Below the pieces are notes generated by a model. It was not told where the DNA came from and made no database searches. It saw only the letters and a program-made list of their open reading frames with translations. A program made the translations under genes and the position numbers. From Teretinema zuelzerae (GTDB lineage: Bacteria > Spirochaetota > Spirochaetia > Treponematales > Treponemataceae), in the NCBI RefSeq assembly GCF_021021555.1, contig NZ_JAINWA010000003.1:992001-1056000 (forward strand): a DNA stretch of 64,000 nt. Reading direction: 5' to 3'. How positions within the stretch are numbered: the stretch's first letter is position 1; every line of letters begins with the position of its first letter. Positions 8,706 to 17,141 of the stretch are shown piece after piece.

Positions 8706-8735
8706 ACGGCTGTCGAATAGACAGCCGTTTTTTTT
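8706..8735 (+). terminator. Rho-independent terminator (plus strand)
   Basis: ACGGCTGTC (8706-8714), loop GAATA, GACAGCCGT (8720-8728), then an eight-T run. It ends whatever plus-strand transcript crosses this region, either CYTH read-through or a small RNA. Confidence 0.9.
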
Positions 8736-8760
8736 CTGAAGCGCCGGAATCGCTTCCGCT

Positions 8761-10080
8761 TTATAGATCCACCGGAGCGTCGTTTTTCTCGCCGCCGGTT
8801 ACGAAGCCCATTGTGATGAAGGCCAGCAAAAAGAAGACGGCGCAGAACACGAACATGGTTTTATAGCCGCCCACGTCGATGAAGAATCCGGCGAAGGAAG
8901 GCGCGACGATTGCCGCAAGCTGGGAGAACGTGTAGTAGAGGCCGGTGTATACGCCGATGTTGTGATGATGGGCCATCTGCCAGAGCATCGGAAACGAGTT
9001 CGCGATGATCGCAATCCAGAAAATTCCGAACAGAAACATGAGTCCCCAGAACGCGAGCTTGAGGCCTGCCAGCGGAATGCCAGCGGCCGAGGCTCCCGTT
9101 TCAAGAAAGAACACGGCGAGAACCGCGACGATGAGCACGAGCAGAGAGAGGCGGATTACGCGCTTCCGGCCCCACTTGCTGGCGGCGTATCCCATCGGAA
9201 TAGCCGCAAGGGCGGACGAGATGCCGACCATACCCATCGCCAGGGGGCCCTGTCCGGTGGAAAGGCCGAAGGTGACGATGCTGTATTGGGTCAGATAGGG
9301 AACCACGCCCTGATAGCCGACGAACCAGAAAAACAGGCTCAACAGAACCAGAAAGCCGCTTTTGTCGCTTGCGGCGAATACGAGCCTGATGCTCTGGAAG
9401 AAGGGAATTTTCTCCGGTGCGGGAGTGCCGTCCGCGCCGGAGTCTGCCCGGGAAGTTTTATTTTCGCGGACGAAGGCAACCAGAAAGACGACCGCGATCA
9501 GTACGAAGAGGGCTCCAGCGGGAAAGGCGAGTCGGTTCTTCGTCGCGCCGAGAAGGGGCAGCACCGTATCCACGTCCATGAGCCTGGCGAGAAAGAGGGT
9601 TCCCACGATCGCCGCGATGTTGCCCATCGTGTTGATGACGCCGTTCGCCTGGGAGCGGAACTTGCCGGGAATGGTGTCCGGCATCAGGGCGACGACCGGT
9701 CCGCGGACCGACTGCTTAAAGAGGTTCAGAAAGAGCAGAAGAACGATGAGGGCGAGCAGAGAAGTCTCGGCTGCGTACGGGATTCCAGCGAAACAGATTG
9801 CTGAAAGCGGAAGCAAAACAATGATCCACGGCATCCTGCGGCCGAGCGGCGTTCTCGTATGGTCGGACCAGATGGAAACGACGGGAATCAAGAAAAGGGC
9901 CAGAAGATTGTCGAGGGACATGATCAAGCCGATGATCGTTTTATACGGTATATAGTTCGAAAGAAAAATCTGTACGTAGCTGTCGTAGAGGGGATCCATC
10001 ATCCCCATGGTGAAGAATCCGAAGCCTATCAGAAAGGTCAACGGCAGGTAGGATCGAAAATGTTTTGCTTTTGCTTCCAT
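8761..10080 (-). CDS. MFS sugar transporter (SLC45/GPH-like)
   Basis: About 439 residues from the ATG at 10080. A second ATG lies three codons upstream, at 10089, but GGGG sits 8 bases before the inner one. Twelve hydrophobic segments are visible, with the MFS loop 2-3 pattern SDHTRTPLGRRMPWI at ~70-85, as in sucrose/SLC45 and glycoside-pentoside-hexuronide symporters. A second RKR-type loop, SKWGRKRVIRL, lies near 310. It lies 35-67 bases downstream of a beta-mannosidase gene on the same strand, so uptake of a mannoside or manno-oligosaccharide is likely. The start region is folded into a strong hairpin, described separately. Confidence 0.88.
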   Translation of the reverse strand: MEAKAKHFRSYLPLTFLIGFGFFTMGMMDPLYDSYVQIFLSNYIPYKTIIGLIMSLDNLLALFLIPVVSIWSDHTRTPLGRRMPWIIVLLPLSAICFAGIPYAAETSLLALIVLLLFLNLFKQSVRGPVVALMPDTIPGKFRSQANGVINTMGNIAAIVGTLFLARLMDVDTVLPLLGATKNRLAFPAGALFVLIAVVFLVAFVRENKTSRADSGADGTPAPEKIPFFQSIRLVFAASDKSGFLVLLSLFFWFVGYQGVVPYLTQYSIVTFGLSTGQGPLAMGMVGISSALAAIPMGYAASKWGRKRVIRLSLLVLIVAVLAVFFLETGASAAGIPLAGLKLAFWGLMFLFGIFWIAIIANSFPMLWQMAHHHNIGVYTGLYYTFSQLAAIVAPSFAGFFIDVGGYKTMFVFCAVFFLLAFITMGFVTGGEKNDAPVDL

Positions 10081-10113
10081 GCTATACACCCCTTTTGGGG
10101 GAAGTATAGCATG
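10078..10113 (-). promoter_or_regulatory. Hairpin enclosing the RBS and start codon of the MFS gene
   Basis: In the minus-strand mRNA, CATGCTATAC pairs perfectly with GTATAGCATG, and an inner CCCC-AAAA-GGGG forms a second stem. The GGGG Shine-Dalgarno and the ATG at 10080 are both inside the stem, so translation of the transporter should be low unless the hairpin is opened. Confidence 0.7.
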
Positions 10114-10147
10114 GAATAATGAGGTTATTGCGAGAAAATCATGAGGC

Positions 10148-12835
10148 TTAGCCGATGTCCGCGACTGTTCTGACCTTGAGCGCCCGGGCGAACTGTTCGG
10201 CCGTTACGGCGAGAACGGTTCCTTCGGCGGGAGAGTCCGACCAGATTTCATCCTTGCGGACGAAAACGGCGGCGGTTTCCCCCGGCGCGAGGTCGAAGTA
10301 ATTATCGGAGAACAGGGCGTCGAAGCCGGCGGTATCGAGTTCGATCGAGCGGGCGCAAACAGCGGAAGACACTCGTATTTCGAACCGGTCGCCCGAGTCC
10401 GCGACAGCGAAGGTCGGCGTTTCCTTTTTCCACTCATAGTGCTTCGGCGGAACGAAGAGAACAGAGCCCCGGCTTCCCGGCTCGATGAACGGGCCTTCGA
10501 CAGAAGAATTGACGGAAGAATCGTCCGGTGCCGGCAACTCGCCGTCATTCGCGACAAAGGAATAATAGAGAATCGCCTTCCGCCGCGCGTATTCATCGGC
10601 AAGGATATCCGAGAAATCGAGGAAGACCGCTTCCGCGTCCGTCCATGCGGGAACTCGAACAGCCCGGCTTCCGGCGGAGAGAACCGTTGTTCCCGAAATC
10701 GAGCCGCTCTCGTCGATAAGGCGCCACAGGACCGTGCCGGAAACATCCCGCGCGGTTTCGTTCGCGACGTGAAGGCTCGCGGAGGATCCCGTTTCGCAGG
10801 CGGAAAGGAGCACCGGGGCGAAAAAGCGGCGGGACATGTAGTGAAGCGCCTTCCAGCGCCCGTACCAGTCGATGCTCGCCCAGGAGGCGACCGGCCAGCA
10901 GTCGTTGAGCTGCCAGTACACCGCGCCCATGCAGCGGTTTCCGTTCCGGTTCCGCCGCCAGTGTTCGACGCCGTACCTCAAGCCTTCGGCCTGAATCAAT
11001 TGAGAGGCGTACACCAGGGCTTCGAAGTCGCGCGGGTACCGGTAATTCGCGCTTATATAATGAAGAATCTTCGCGTTTCCAGAATCGCATTTTTGATGGG
11101 CTTCCATCACCGGGGAGAAGATATTGCGGTCTTCAGGCAAGGTAAACGCTTCGATGGTTTTCATCGAGGGAAAGGATTCTATGCCGAACTCCGACATAAA
11201 ACGGGAATAGCATTCGCGGTAGGCGGTAAAGGGCTTGAGCCCGTGCCACACCGTCCAGTTGTGCATATCGCCGCGCTCTTCCGCGTTCGGTTTGAAAAAC
11301 GAGCCGCCGGACGACGGAGACGAGAGCCAGTAGAAGGTTTCCGGATCGAGTTCGCGGTTCAACGCGGGAAGAATCTCTTCGTAGAGCCTGATGTAATCGG
11401 CCTTGAGCGCCGGTGAGTACTTCTCCGACCAGCCCCAGGAACACCAGGCTTCCTCCTGTTCGTTGTTGCCGCACCAGAGCCCGAGGCTTGCGTGATGGCG
11501 GACCCGCTTCACGTTGTCGATTATCTCGGCGACGATGTTCTCCCGGAACGAAGGGCTGAGCTCGTACACGCCGCAGGCCATCATGTGGTCGTGCCAGATC
11601 ACAAGGCCGTATTCGTCGCAGAGATCGTAGAAATCGTCTTCCGGGTAGTTCGCCCCTCCCCACACGCGGATGCAGTTGTGACGGGCGGCGGCCGCTGAGC
11701 GGACGAGCCGTTCGGTCCGTTTGCGGGTATTCCGCGCGATAAGGGAATCCTCCGGCACGTAGTCGGCTCCCATGGCGAAGAAGGCGGTTCCGTTCGCCTC
11801 GAAGGCGAAGGATTCGCCCCATTCGTCCGCGTCCCGCCTGACGGAGAGGGTTCGCAGGCCGAGACGGAGCTTTTTCTCGTCGAGCGTTTGCGCGCCGGCG
11901 CCTTCGTTGCGCGAAAGAACGACGGTCAGATCATAGAGATGCTGGGCGCCCAAGCCGTTCGGCCACCACAGCATCGCCCGGGGAATGCTGAGGGCGAGAG
12001 TCTTCTCGTAACAGGTTTCGCCCGGGGTTTCGAAGCCGGTGAACGTTTTTTCGGCGCTATCGGCGAGGGCGCAGGAGGCAGAGAATTCGCTGCCGTCCGG
12101 AGCGGTCGCGCTGACGGTCAGACCCAGGTTCTTCCATCCGGGCGCTTGCGCCGAAGCGCGCAGACGCACGCGCGCGAAAAGCTCTACGTCGGCTGTTTCA
12201 CCCTTGCGGTTCGAATGAGTTTGTACAATATAGACGTCGCGGATGTCGACTTCTTCCGGAAGCGCGATGTACGCCGGGCGCCAGATTCCAAGATCGGGGA
12301 GCACGGGGCCCCAGTCCCAGCCGCTCATCGAATGGGCTTTGCGCAGGTGGCAAAAACCGGGGTATTGGCCGCCTGAGCCGCCGGGAAGCGGGAGACGGGT
12401 TTGCTCGGCCTGCATTTGGGCTGTCGGCGAAAGAAGACGAACCGTCAGGGTGTTTTTTCCGGGACGAGCGAGGCCCGCGAGGTTGAATTTCCAGGTGCGG
12501 TGCATGTCGGCGGTATTTCCGATGTGCGCACCGTTCAGGTACACCTCGGAAAGCGTATCGATTCCTTCGAATACCAGCTCGATCAGGGATCGCGATGCGA
12601 TTTCCGGCGAAAGGTCGAAATCCCGCGTAAGCGTCCAATCGGCGGCCGCCAGAGCCGCATAGAGGCGCTCGTTCTCCCTCCAGAACGGGTCGGGAGAGGA
12701 ACCGGTTTCCAAACAAGCTGAAAAAAGAGAACCGGGAACGGTCATCGACGAAGGAACGGCAAAGCCTTCGAGCCCTGCGGTTTTTCCTTCAGGGCCTGCA
12801 AGAGTCCACGTTCCGTTCAAATCAATCGTGCGCAT
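10148..12835 (-). CDS. Beta-mannosidase (glycoside hydrolase family 2)
   Basis: 895 residues without a signal peptide, so it acts in the cytoplasm and removes terminal beta-mannose from imported oligosaccharides. The GH2 order is clear: an N-terminal sugar-binding jelly roll (~1-190, with HSMSGWDWGPVLPDLGIWRP), Ig-like domains, then a TIM barrel starting near FFAMGADYVPED. The acid/base Glu is E459 in WCGNNE and the nucleophile is E549 in MSEFG. The barrel text VWGGANYPEDDFYDLCDEYGL is the beta-mannosidase rather than the beta-galactosidase form. GAGGAG precedes the ATG. The same-strand MFS gene follows closely, giving a transport and hydrolysis pair. Confidence 0.95.
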   Translation of the reverse strand: MRTIDLNGTWTLAGPEGKTAGLEGFAVPSSMTVPGSLFSACLETGSSPDPFWRENERLYAALAAADWTLTRDFDLSPEIASRSLIELVFEGIDTLSEVYLNGAHIGNTADMHRTWKFNLAGLARPGKNTLTVRLLSPTAQMQAEQTRLPLPGGSGGQYPGFCHLRKAHSMSGWDWGPVLPDLGIWRPAYIALPEEVDIRDVYIVQTHSNRKGETADVELFARVRLRASAQAPGWKNLGLTVSATAPDGSEFSASCALADSAEKTFTGFETPGETCYEKTLALSIPRAMLWWPNGLGAQHLYDLTVVLSRNEGAGAQTLDEKKLRLGLRTLSVRRDADEWGESFAFEANGTAFFAMGADYVPEDSLIARNTRKRTERLVRSAAAARHNCIRVWGGANYPEDDFYDLCDEYGLVIWHDHMMACGVYELSPSFRENIVAEIIDNVKRVRHHASLGLWCGNNEQEEAWCSWGWSEKYSPALKADYIRLYEEILPALNRELDPETFYWLSSPSSGGSFFKPNAEERGDMHNWTVWHGLKPFTAYRECYSRFMSEFGIESFPSMKTIEAFTLPEDRNIFSPVMEAHQKCDSGNAKILHYISANYRYPRDFEALVYASQLIQAEGLRYGVEHWRRNRNGNRCMGAVYWQLNDCWPVASWASIDWYGRWKALHYMSRRFFAPVLLSACETGSSASLHVANETARDVSGTVLWRLIDESGSISGTTVLSAGSRAVRVPAWTDAEAVFLDFSDILADEYARRKAILYYSFVANDGELPAPDDSSVNSSVEGPFIEPGSRGSVLFVPPKHYEWKKETPTFAVADSGDRFEIRVSSAVCARSIELDTAGFDALFSDNYFDLAPGETAAVFVRKDEIWSDSPAEGTVLAVTAEQFARALKVRTVADIG

Positions 12836-12881
12836 GTAAAAACTCCTCTAATACTGATGAAAATGATACTGCAATCGACGT

Positions 12882-12903
12882 AAAAAACGCCCGGATCCGG
12901 GCG
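12882..12903 (-). terminator. Rho-independent terminator of the RNA methyltransferase gene
   Basis: On the minus strand CGCCCGGATCCGGGCG (12888-12903), a perfect palindrome, is followed by six T. It lies 6 bases past the methyltransferase stop and separates it from the beta-mannosidase gene. Confidence 0.88.
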
Positions 12904-12908
12904 CGAGT

Positions 12909-13958
12909 TCATCGGTTCAGCCGATACACGGCGGCCTTTTTTCCGTTTACCAGAATATCGGTCCGAAAGCCCTCGCGGGCGGCGCAGGCGGAAAAAGACG
13001 GCGATACGGCGGCCGCGCGCTCGAAGAGGTCCTTTGCTCCGGTAAGAACGACGGCCTTTCCGCCGGGAGCGAGGATTCTGTCCAGTTCCGCCAAGAAGGC
13101 CGAATAGAGGGAGCCGAGTTCTGCCGAGTCGGAATAGCCGCCCGCCTCCCATTCGCCCCAGGGAGGGTCGGCGGCAACGAGATCGACCGAAGCGGTTTCG
13201 ATCATGGCGAGATTTCGCGCGTCTCCGCAGTGGATCCGAACGCGGGAATTCCCGGAAAAGCGGCGCTTGAGACCGGAGACCAGGGACGAATCCGAATCCA
13301 CCGCGACGATCGCGGCGTTCGGACAGAGAATCTCGAGCTGGGCGGGAATCGAGCCGTAGCCGGCAAAGGGATCGCAGACGAGCTTCTCCGTTCCTGAAGG
13401 CTGCGCCAGGGCGGCGACAAGCAGAGCCGTTTCGCTCTTTAATTCTCCCGGCCGCGGAGCCGGTCCCTTTTTAGCCGGGTGCTGGGGAAGCTTGCAGGCG
13501 AAATACGCCGGACCTTCCTGGCGGATGAGAAACCAGAATTCGGCGCCGCCGGAAAGCTTGTCGAGCCGCATCCGCGCCGAAGAGGCGATGTATTCTTCCG
13601 CTTTTTGGACAAAGCGCTTATCCACGCTTTCAAAGCGGCTCGCCCGCGAAAAGCGCAGGCGGAAAGAATTTCCCGGGATTTTGGGAGCGGCGAAGCCCGC
13701 CAGCGAATCTTTCTTGATGATTCCGTGGATCATGTCCGGAAAGGATATGCCCGGCGACGCCCATTCGCGGACGACGGCGAACACATTGGTGAAAAAAAGC
13801 GGCGCTTTTAAAAGCGGATCGGCCGACGGGGCGCTGAACAGCACCATTCCGCCGGACCGGGAGACGATCTTGACTGATGGAAGAAAGCGGCGGAGCAGCA
13901 GGGGAACAATTTCTTCGAAGCCCGCGGGGAATGTCACCAGAAAGCGTAAGTCGCGCAT
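12909..13958 (-). CDS. THUMP/Trm11-type RNA (guanine-N2) methyltransferase-like protein
   Basis: 349 residues. The C-terminal half is a class I SAM-dependent methyltransferase: CDPFAGYGSIPAQLEIL (motif I, ~187-205), IVAVDSDSSLV (motif II), IHCGDARNL, and the catalytic AADPPWGEWE near 265. DPPW is the amino-methylating motif of tRNA/rRNA guanine N2 enzymes (UPF0020: RlmL, Trm11, TrmG10). The N-terminal half would bind RNA. The exact RNA target cannot be told. The start has no ribosome site. Instead TAGTAT ends six bases before the ATG, so the gene is probably leaderless. Confidence 0.85.
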   Translation of the reverse strand: MRDLRFLVTFPAGFEEIVPLLLRRFLPSVKIVSRSGGMVLFSAPSADPLLKAPLFFTNVFAVVREWASPGISFPDMIHGIIKKDSLAGFAAPKIPGNSFRLRFSRASRFESVDKRFVQKAEEYIASSARMRLDKLSGGAEFWFLIRQEGPAYFACKLPQHPAKKGPAPRPGELKSETALLVAALAQPSGTEKLVCDPFAGYGSIPAQLEILCPNAAIVAVDSDSSLVSGLKRRFSGNSRVRIHCGDARNLAMIETASVDLVAADPPWGEWEAGGYSDSAELGSLYSAFLAELDRILAPGGKAVVLTGAKDLFERAAAVSPSFSACAAREGFRTDILVNGKKAAVYRLNR

Positions 13959-13964
13959 GCGGGC

Positions 13965-13993
13965 ATACTACACCATCGGGTTTGCATTTTCCA
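13965..13993 (-). promoter_or_regulatory. Predicted leaderless promoter of the RNA methyltransferase
   Basis: Minus strand: TGGAAA (13988-13993), 17 bp, TAGTAT (13965-13970), six bases, then the ATG at 13958. It overlaps the divergent receptor promoter back to back. Confidence 0.5.
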
Positions 13994-14010
13994 GCTCCCG
14001 GGGGTACTAT
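13982..14010 (+). promoter_or_regulatory. Predicted leaderless promoter of the second chemotaxis receptor
   Basis: TTGCAT at 13982-13987, a 17 bp spacer, TACTAT at 14005-14010, six bases, then the ATG at 14017. The intervening GGGGGT is too close to the ATG for normal Shine-Dalgarno spacing. Confidence 0.55.
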
Positions 14011-14016
14011 GGGGGT

Positions 14017-15885
14017 ATGAAGCTTAAAGCGAGATTTTCACTCATCATCGGTTCGTTGCTCTTCATCGCGGCGGCGCTGACCGCGTTCGTAATCTTTTCA
14101 TTCTCCCATGTTTCCCGCCTGCAAACCTATCAGACGAGAACCAGCGATACGGTCACCGAATGGGTGAAGCTGCGCATCTTCCTTTCGGATATTTTCACCG
14201 TATCATTCGACGTCGATACGGTCGATTCGCGCTGGATGGATATAAATACGAATTTCTCCGGCTCGTTTTCGGGCATCGCCGAATCGCCTCTGCGCGGCCG
14301 GCTATCCGCCGAGACGAACGAGCTTATCGACAACGCCGGCAATCTTCTGGAGCTCATGCAAAAGTCCTTTACCGCCCTCGACTCCGAAATCGGCCAGCTC
14401 TCAGCGGCAGGGATCGCGTCGAACACCAAGCTCCAGCTGAAAAGCCGAGGACTCAGCTCCGTTTTCAATTCGCGCGAATCGGAAGATTCGTCCGCGGTGA
14501 CGCTCTGCTATCTCCAGCTCAGTTCGTCGCTCTACAAAATGAACGTATATTCGGCGCCCTTCGAATCGATACTCGAAGAAATCAAAAACCATCTGGACCG
14601 GGACGTTTCGGCGAATATCCGCAGCGTTTTGCTCAGAAGCATACTCGTTCTCGCCGTCCTTTCCCTGGCCGCCTTCATCGTCATCTTCCGTATGACCTCG
14701 AAAATCGTACGGCGGCTCGACTCGCTCAGAGACAGCACGGAATCGCTCGCCGCGAAGGACCTGACGATCTCCGTCGGCGACCGGTACAAGGATGAAATCG
14801 GCGAACTTTCCGGCCATCTCGACACCTCCATCAAGGCGCTCAACGGCGTGATGAAATCCGTGCAGACGGCTGCCGACGACGCGACGGGCATGAGCGAGTC
14901 AATCAACTTCGCCGCGGGAGAAGTGACGACCGCTACCACAGAAATAAATTCCAACATCGAATCCATGGACAAGCAGTTCGACAATATCAAGACCGCGATG
15001 AAAAACGCGTCCTCCGCGCTGGAATCGATGTCCTCCTTCCTGGTTACGTTCATGACCGACATCGAACGCCAGAACAGTTCGATCGCCGACAGCGGAAAAG
15101 CGATTTCAGTCATGTCGGAATCGATCAACACCGTATCGAAGAAGGGCAGGGACAAAACGCGGCAGATGGATGAGCTTCAGCGGGTCGCGCAGGAAGGCGA
15201 AGAAAAAATCGAGAATACCGAGTCGATTCTCGTCGGCGTTACCGGCCAGCTCGACGAGGTTCATTCGTTCATCACCATGATCAATTCCATCGCCGAACAG
15301 ACGAGCATTCTGTCCATGAACGCGGCGATAGAAAGCGCGCATGCGGGAGAGGCGGGAAAGGGATTCGCGGTAGTGGCGGACGAAATACAGAAACTCGCGG
15401 AGTCTACCACCGAGAACGCGCAGCTGATTACGACGACACTGACGGAAATCAGCTCCAACGTACAGGAAGCCCGGAATTCGAGCCAGAGCGCGACGGAGGC
15501 TTTCAGCAACACGACTTCCGCAATCCAGGAATTGAATGTAACGCTGAACGAAATCGTATCCGCGCTCGAGCTGATCGACGAACGGAGCGGGGAGCTCTCC
15601 CGCCAATCGAAGGAAGTTCTCGATACGACGTCAGGATTATCAGTTAAAACCGATAAACTGGATTCGTTGAGAAAAACCGCAATACATGAAATTATTCAGA
15701 TGGACTCGATCATCGCAGAATCGAGCGGAGGGGTTTCGGAAATCGCCGCCGGAACGGGAGACATCCTGAAACGCATCATGGAAATACACGAGCTCAGCAC
15801 GAAGAGCAAGGAAGCGATGAAGGTTTTAGATTCTATGCTCGAGGAATTCCGTACGACCGATTCTACAATTCAAGAGCTTGATTGA
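14017..15885 (+). CDS. Methyl-accepting chemotaxis protein (periplasmic sensor type)
   Basis: 622 residues. TM1 at ~7-29 is followed by a periplasmic helical region of ~170 residues, TM2 at ~208-228 (ILVLAVLSLAAFIVIF), a HAMP domain, and a long cytoplasmic coiled coil. The signalling tip is TSILSMNAAIESAHAGEAGKG, then FAVVADEIQKLAESTTEN. The open frame extends further upstream, but the ATG at 14017 starts exactly at the signal-anchor and fits the promoter. Its last 23 bases overlap the end of the convergent response-regulator gene. The attractant cannot be read from the sensor domain. Confidence 0.93.
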   Translation: MKLKARFSLIIGSLLFIAAALTAFVIFSFSHVSRLQTYQTRTSDTVTEWVKLRIFLSDIFTVSFDVDTVDSRWMDINTNFSGSFSGIAESPLRGRLSAETNELIDNAGNLLELMQKSFTALDSEIGQLSAAGIASNTKLQLKSRGLSSVFNSRESEDSSAVTLCYLQLSSSLYKMNVYSAPFESILEEIKNHLDRDVSANIRSVLLRSILVLAVLSLAAFIVIFRMTSKIVRRLDSLRDSTESLAAKDLTISVGDRYKDEIGELSGHLDTSIKALNGVMKSVQTAADDATGMSESINFAAGEVTTATTEINSNIESMDKQFDNIKTAMKNASSALESMSSFLVTFMTDIERQNSSIADSGKAISVMSESINTVSKKGRDKTRQMDELQRVAQEGEEKIENTESILVGVTGQLDEVHSFITMINSIAEQTSILSMNAAIESAHAGEAGKGFAVVADEIQKLAESTTENAQLITTTLTEISSNVQEARNSSQSATEAFSNTTSAIQELNVTLNEIVSALELIDERSGELSRQSKEVLDTTSGLSVKTDKLDSLRKTAIHEIIQMDSIIAESSGGVSEIAAGTGDILKRIMEIHELSTKSKEAMKVLDSMLEEFRTTDSTIQELD

Positions 15886-16471
15886 CGGCTTCAACGAAAT
15901 CGGGAAGAGAGACGGGTTTCTTGAAAAAGCGGTCCGCGCCCATTTGAGCAAGTTCTTCTTCAAGGCCGGGATCTTCCAGAGCGGTGATGACGATGACGTA
16001 CGGCTTGCCGAAGGTAGCGTCGGTTTTGATTCTCCTGCAGATTTCCTGGCCGTTGACTCCGGGCAGGGCCAGGTCCAGAATCACGAAACCGGGTTTGCGG
16101 TCCGCAAGCTGGGCGCCGGCGTCGAATCCGTCGAAGGATTGAAGCACGCTCATGCCCTGCAGATTTTTTTCAAGATAGTTTTTTATGGCGTTATTGAGGG
16201 CGACGTCGTCGTCGATGACTATGAGGGATTTCCAGTTGGCTTCAGGGCCGATGACGTCCTGGAGTACTTCGGGCATGCGCATTCCGCGCTCTAAAATGAA
16301 GCTGACGAGATCGTCCCGATAGACGCGATATTGGCCGCCGGGCGTGTTAAAAGTCTTCAAATAGCCGTTTTTGATCCAGTTGATCGCTGTCTGATTGACG
16401 ACTCCGCAAAGATTTGCGACTTCAAGAGCGGAAAAAATCTGGATGCGCCGTGTTTTTACTTCCTTGTTCAT
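15863..16471 (-). CDS. Response regulator with N-terminal excisionase/MerR-like HTH and C-terminal receiver
   Basis: 202 residues. Residues ~12-60 (FSALEVANLCGVVNQTAINWIKN, GYLKTFNTPGGQYRVYRDDL) look like a MerR/excisionase winged helix. The receiver spans ~82-200 with the acidic cluster D87-D89, phospho-acceptor D133 in FVILDLALPG, T163 and the conserved Lys in FFKKPV. The order is the reverse of the usual receiver-then-DNA-binding layout. GAGG lies just before the ATG. It is convergent with, and overlaps, a chemotaxis receptor by 23 bp. Likely a phosphorylation-controlled DNA-binding protein; the partner kinase is not in view. Confidence 0.85.
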   Translation of the reverse strand: MNKEVKTRRIQIFSALEVANLCGVVNQTAINWIKNGYLKTFNTPGGQYRVYRDDLVSFILERGMRMPEVLQDVIGPEANWKSLIVIDDDVALNNAIKNYLEKNLQGMSVLQSFDGFDAGAQLADRKPGFVILDLALPGVNGQEICRRIKTDATFGKPYVIVITALEDPGLEEELAQMGADRFFKKPVSLPDFVEAVNQALEL

Positions 16472-16519
16472 AATACCTCACATGGAAATATAGACCAAAC
16501 CAAGGGTCATCTCAAGCAC

Positions 16520-17140
16520 TTAATCAGTGTTTCCAGCCTTTTTAAGGCATGTTTTAATGGTTTGACGGGAAAACCCCGCGCGCGATAAAGAGGTTACCAA
16601 TTTATTCCCCTCGCGGCCGCGCGCGATAAAGCGTTCTGCGGCCTTCATACAGCGCGATTCCTCGTCTTCGGGGGAAAGGGACGCCGAAACGCTTTCCTCG
16701 GCGATTTCCGCGGAAACGCCCCTGCTGCGGAGCTCCGCGACGAGACGAGAGCGGCCTTCCGCGCGATGAATTGACCGCGAGCGAAGCCAGGCTTCCGCGA
16801 AGCGCCTGTCCGAAAGCCAGTTTTTCTGCTCGAGATAATCGAGCGCCTGCGCGATCGCTTGTTGCGAATGGCCCTTTCTGGCCAATTTTACCGACAATTG
16901 AAACCGGCAGTGTTCAGCTCGGGCCAGGTATGCGACGGCGTCGCGCTCGGCAAGATAGCAATGCGAAGCGAAAAGAAGCGCTTGGGTTTGTTCCGGGGAC
17001 AGCCGGAGTCCCGGTTTGAGAGCGGAAAGAAGGGACGCTTCTACGTATTCGTCTCTGAGAAAAAAAGAAGGGCCTTCGGCCGCGGATACCTTGAGTATCC
17101 CGGCTGAGGCCCATTCCAAATCGAGAAGAGTAGCCAGAAT
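16520..17140 (-). CDS. recX: RecX-family regulatory protein
   Basis: The C-terminal ~160 residues carry the three-helix RecX repeats: LSVKLARKGHSQQAIAQALDYLEQKNWLSDRRFAEAWL is the core, then RLVAELRSRGVSAEIAEESV and a last repeat ending in LKKAGNTD. RecX inhibits or tunes RecA filaments. The reading frame is open to an ATG at 17260, but that start lies inside rpsI. The true start must lie near or after the rpsI stop (17142), where I see no ATG with a ribosome site. A GTG or TTG start (for example the TTG near 17116) is likely, so the given end is approximate. It sits downstream of rplM-rpsI on the same strand. Confidence 0.8.
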   Translation of the reverse strand: MLATLLDLEWASAGILKVSAAEGPSFFLRDEYVEASLLSALKPGLRLSPEQTQALLFASHCYLAERDAVAYLARAEHCRFQLSVKLARKGHSQQAIAQALDYLEQKNWLSDRRFAEAWLRSRSIHRAEGRSRLVAELRSRGVSAEIAEESVSASLSPEDEESRCMKAAERFIARGREGNKLVTSLSRAGFSRQTIKTCLKKAGNTD

Positions 17141-17141
17141 A

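Larger units (their letters stand above)
8354..8760. other. 407-base non-coding region between convergent genes, rich in secondary structure
   Basis: No credible ORF. In order it contains a perfect palindrome ACCGGCGCCGGT at 8417-8428, four short hairpin repeats (8451-8514), an unassigned stretch (8515-8650), a 41-base hairpin (8652-8692) and a plus-strand terminator (8706-8735). It could be a long 3' UTR of the CYTH gene or contain an independent small RNA. I do not recognise a known riboswitch, 6S, SRP, tmRNA or RNase P signature. Confidence 0.6.

Noticed and set aside
10439-11416. 325-codon plus-strand ORF opposite the beta-mannosidase gene
   Set aside because: Antisense shadow; Arg/Gly-rich composition without any family feature.
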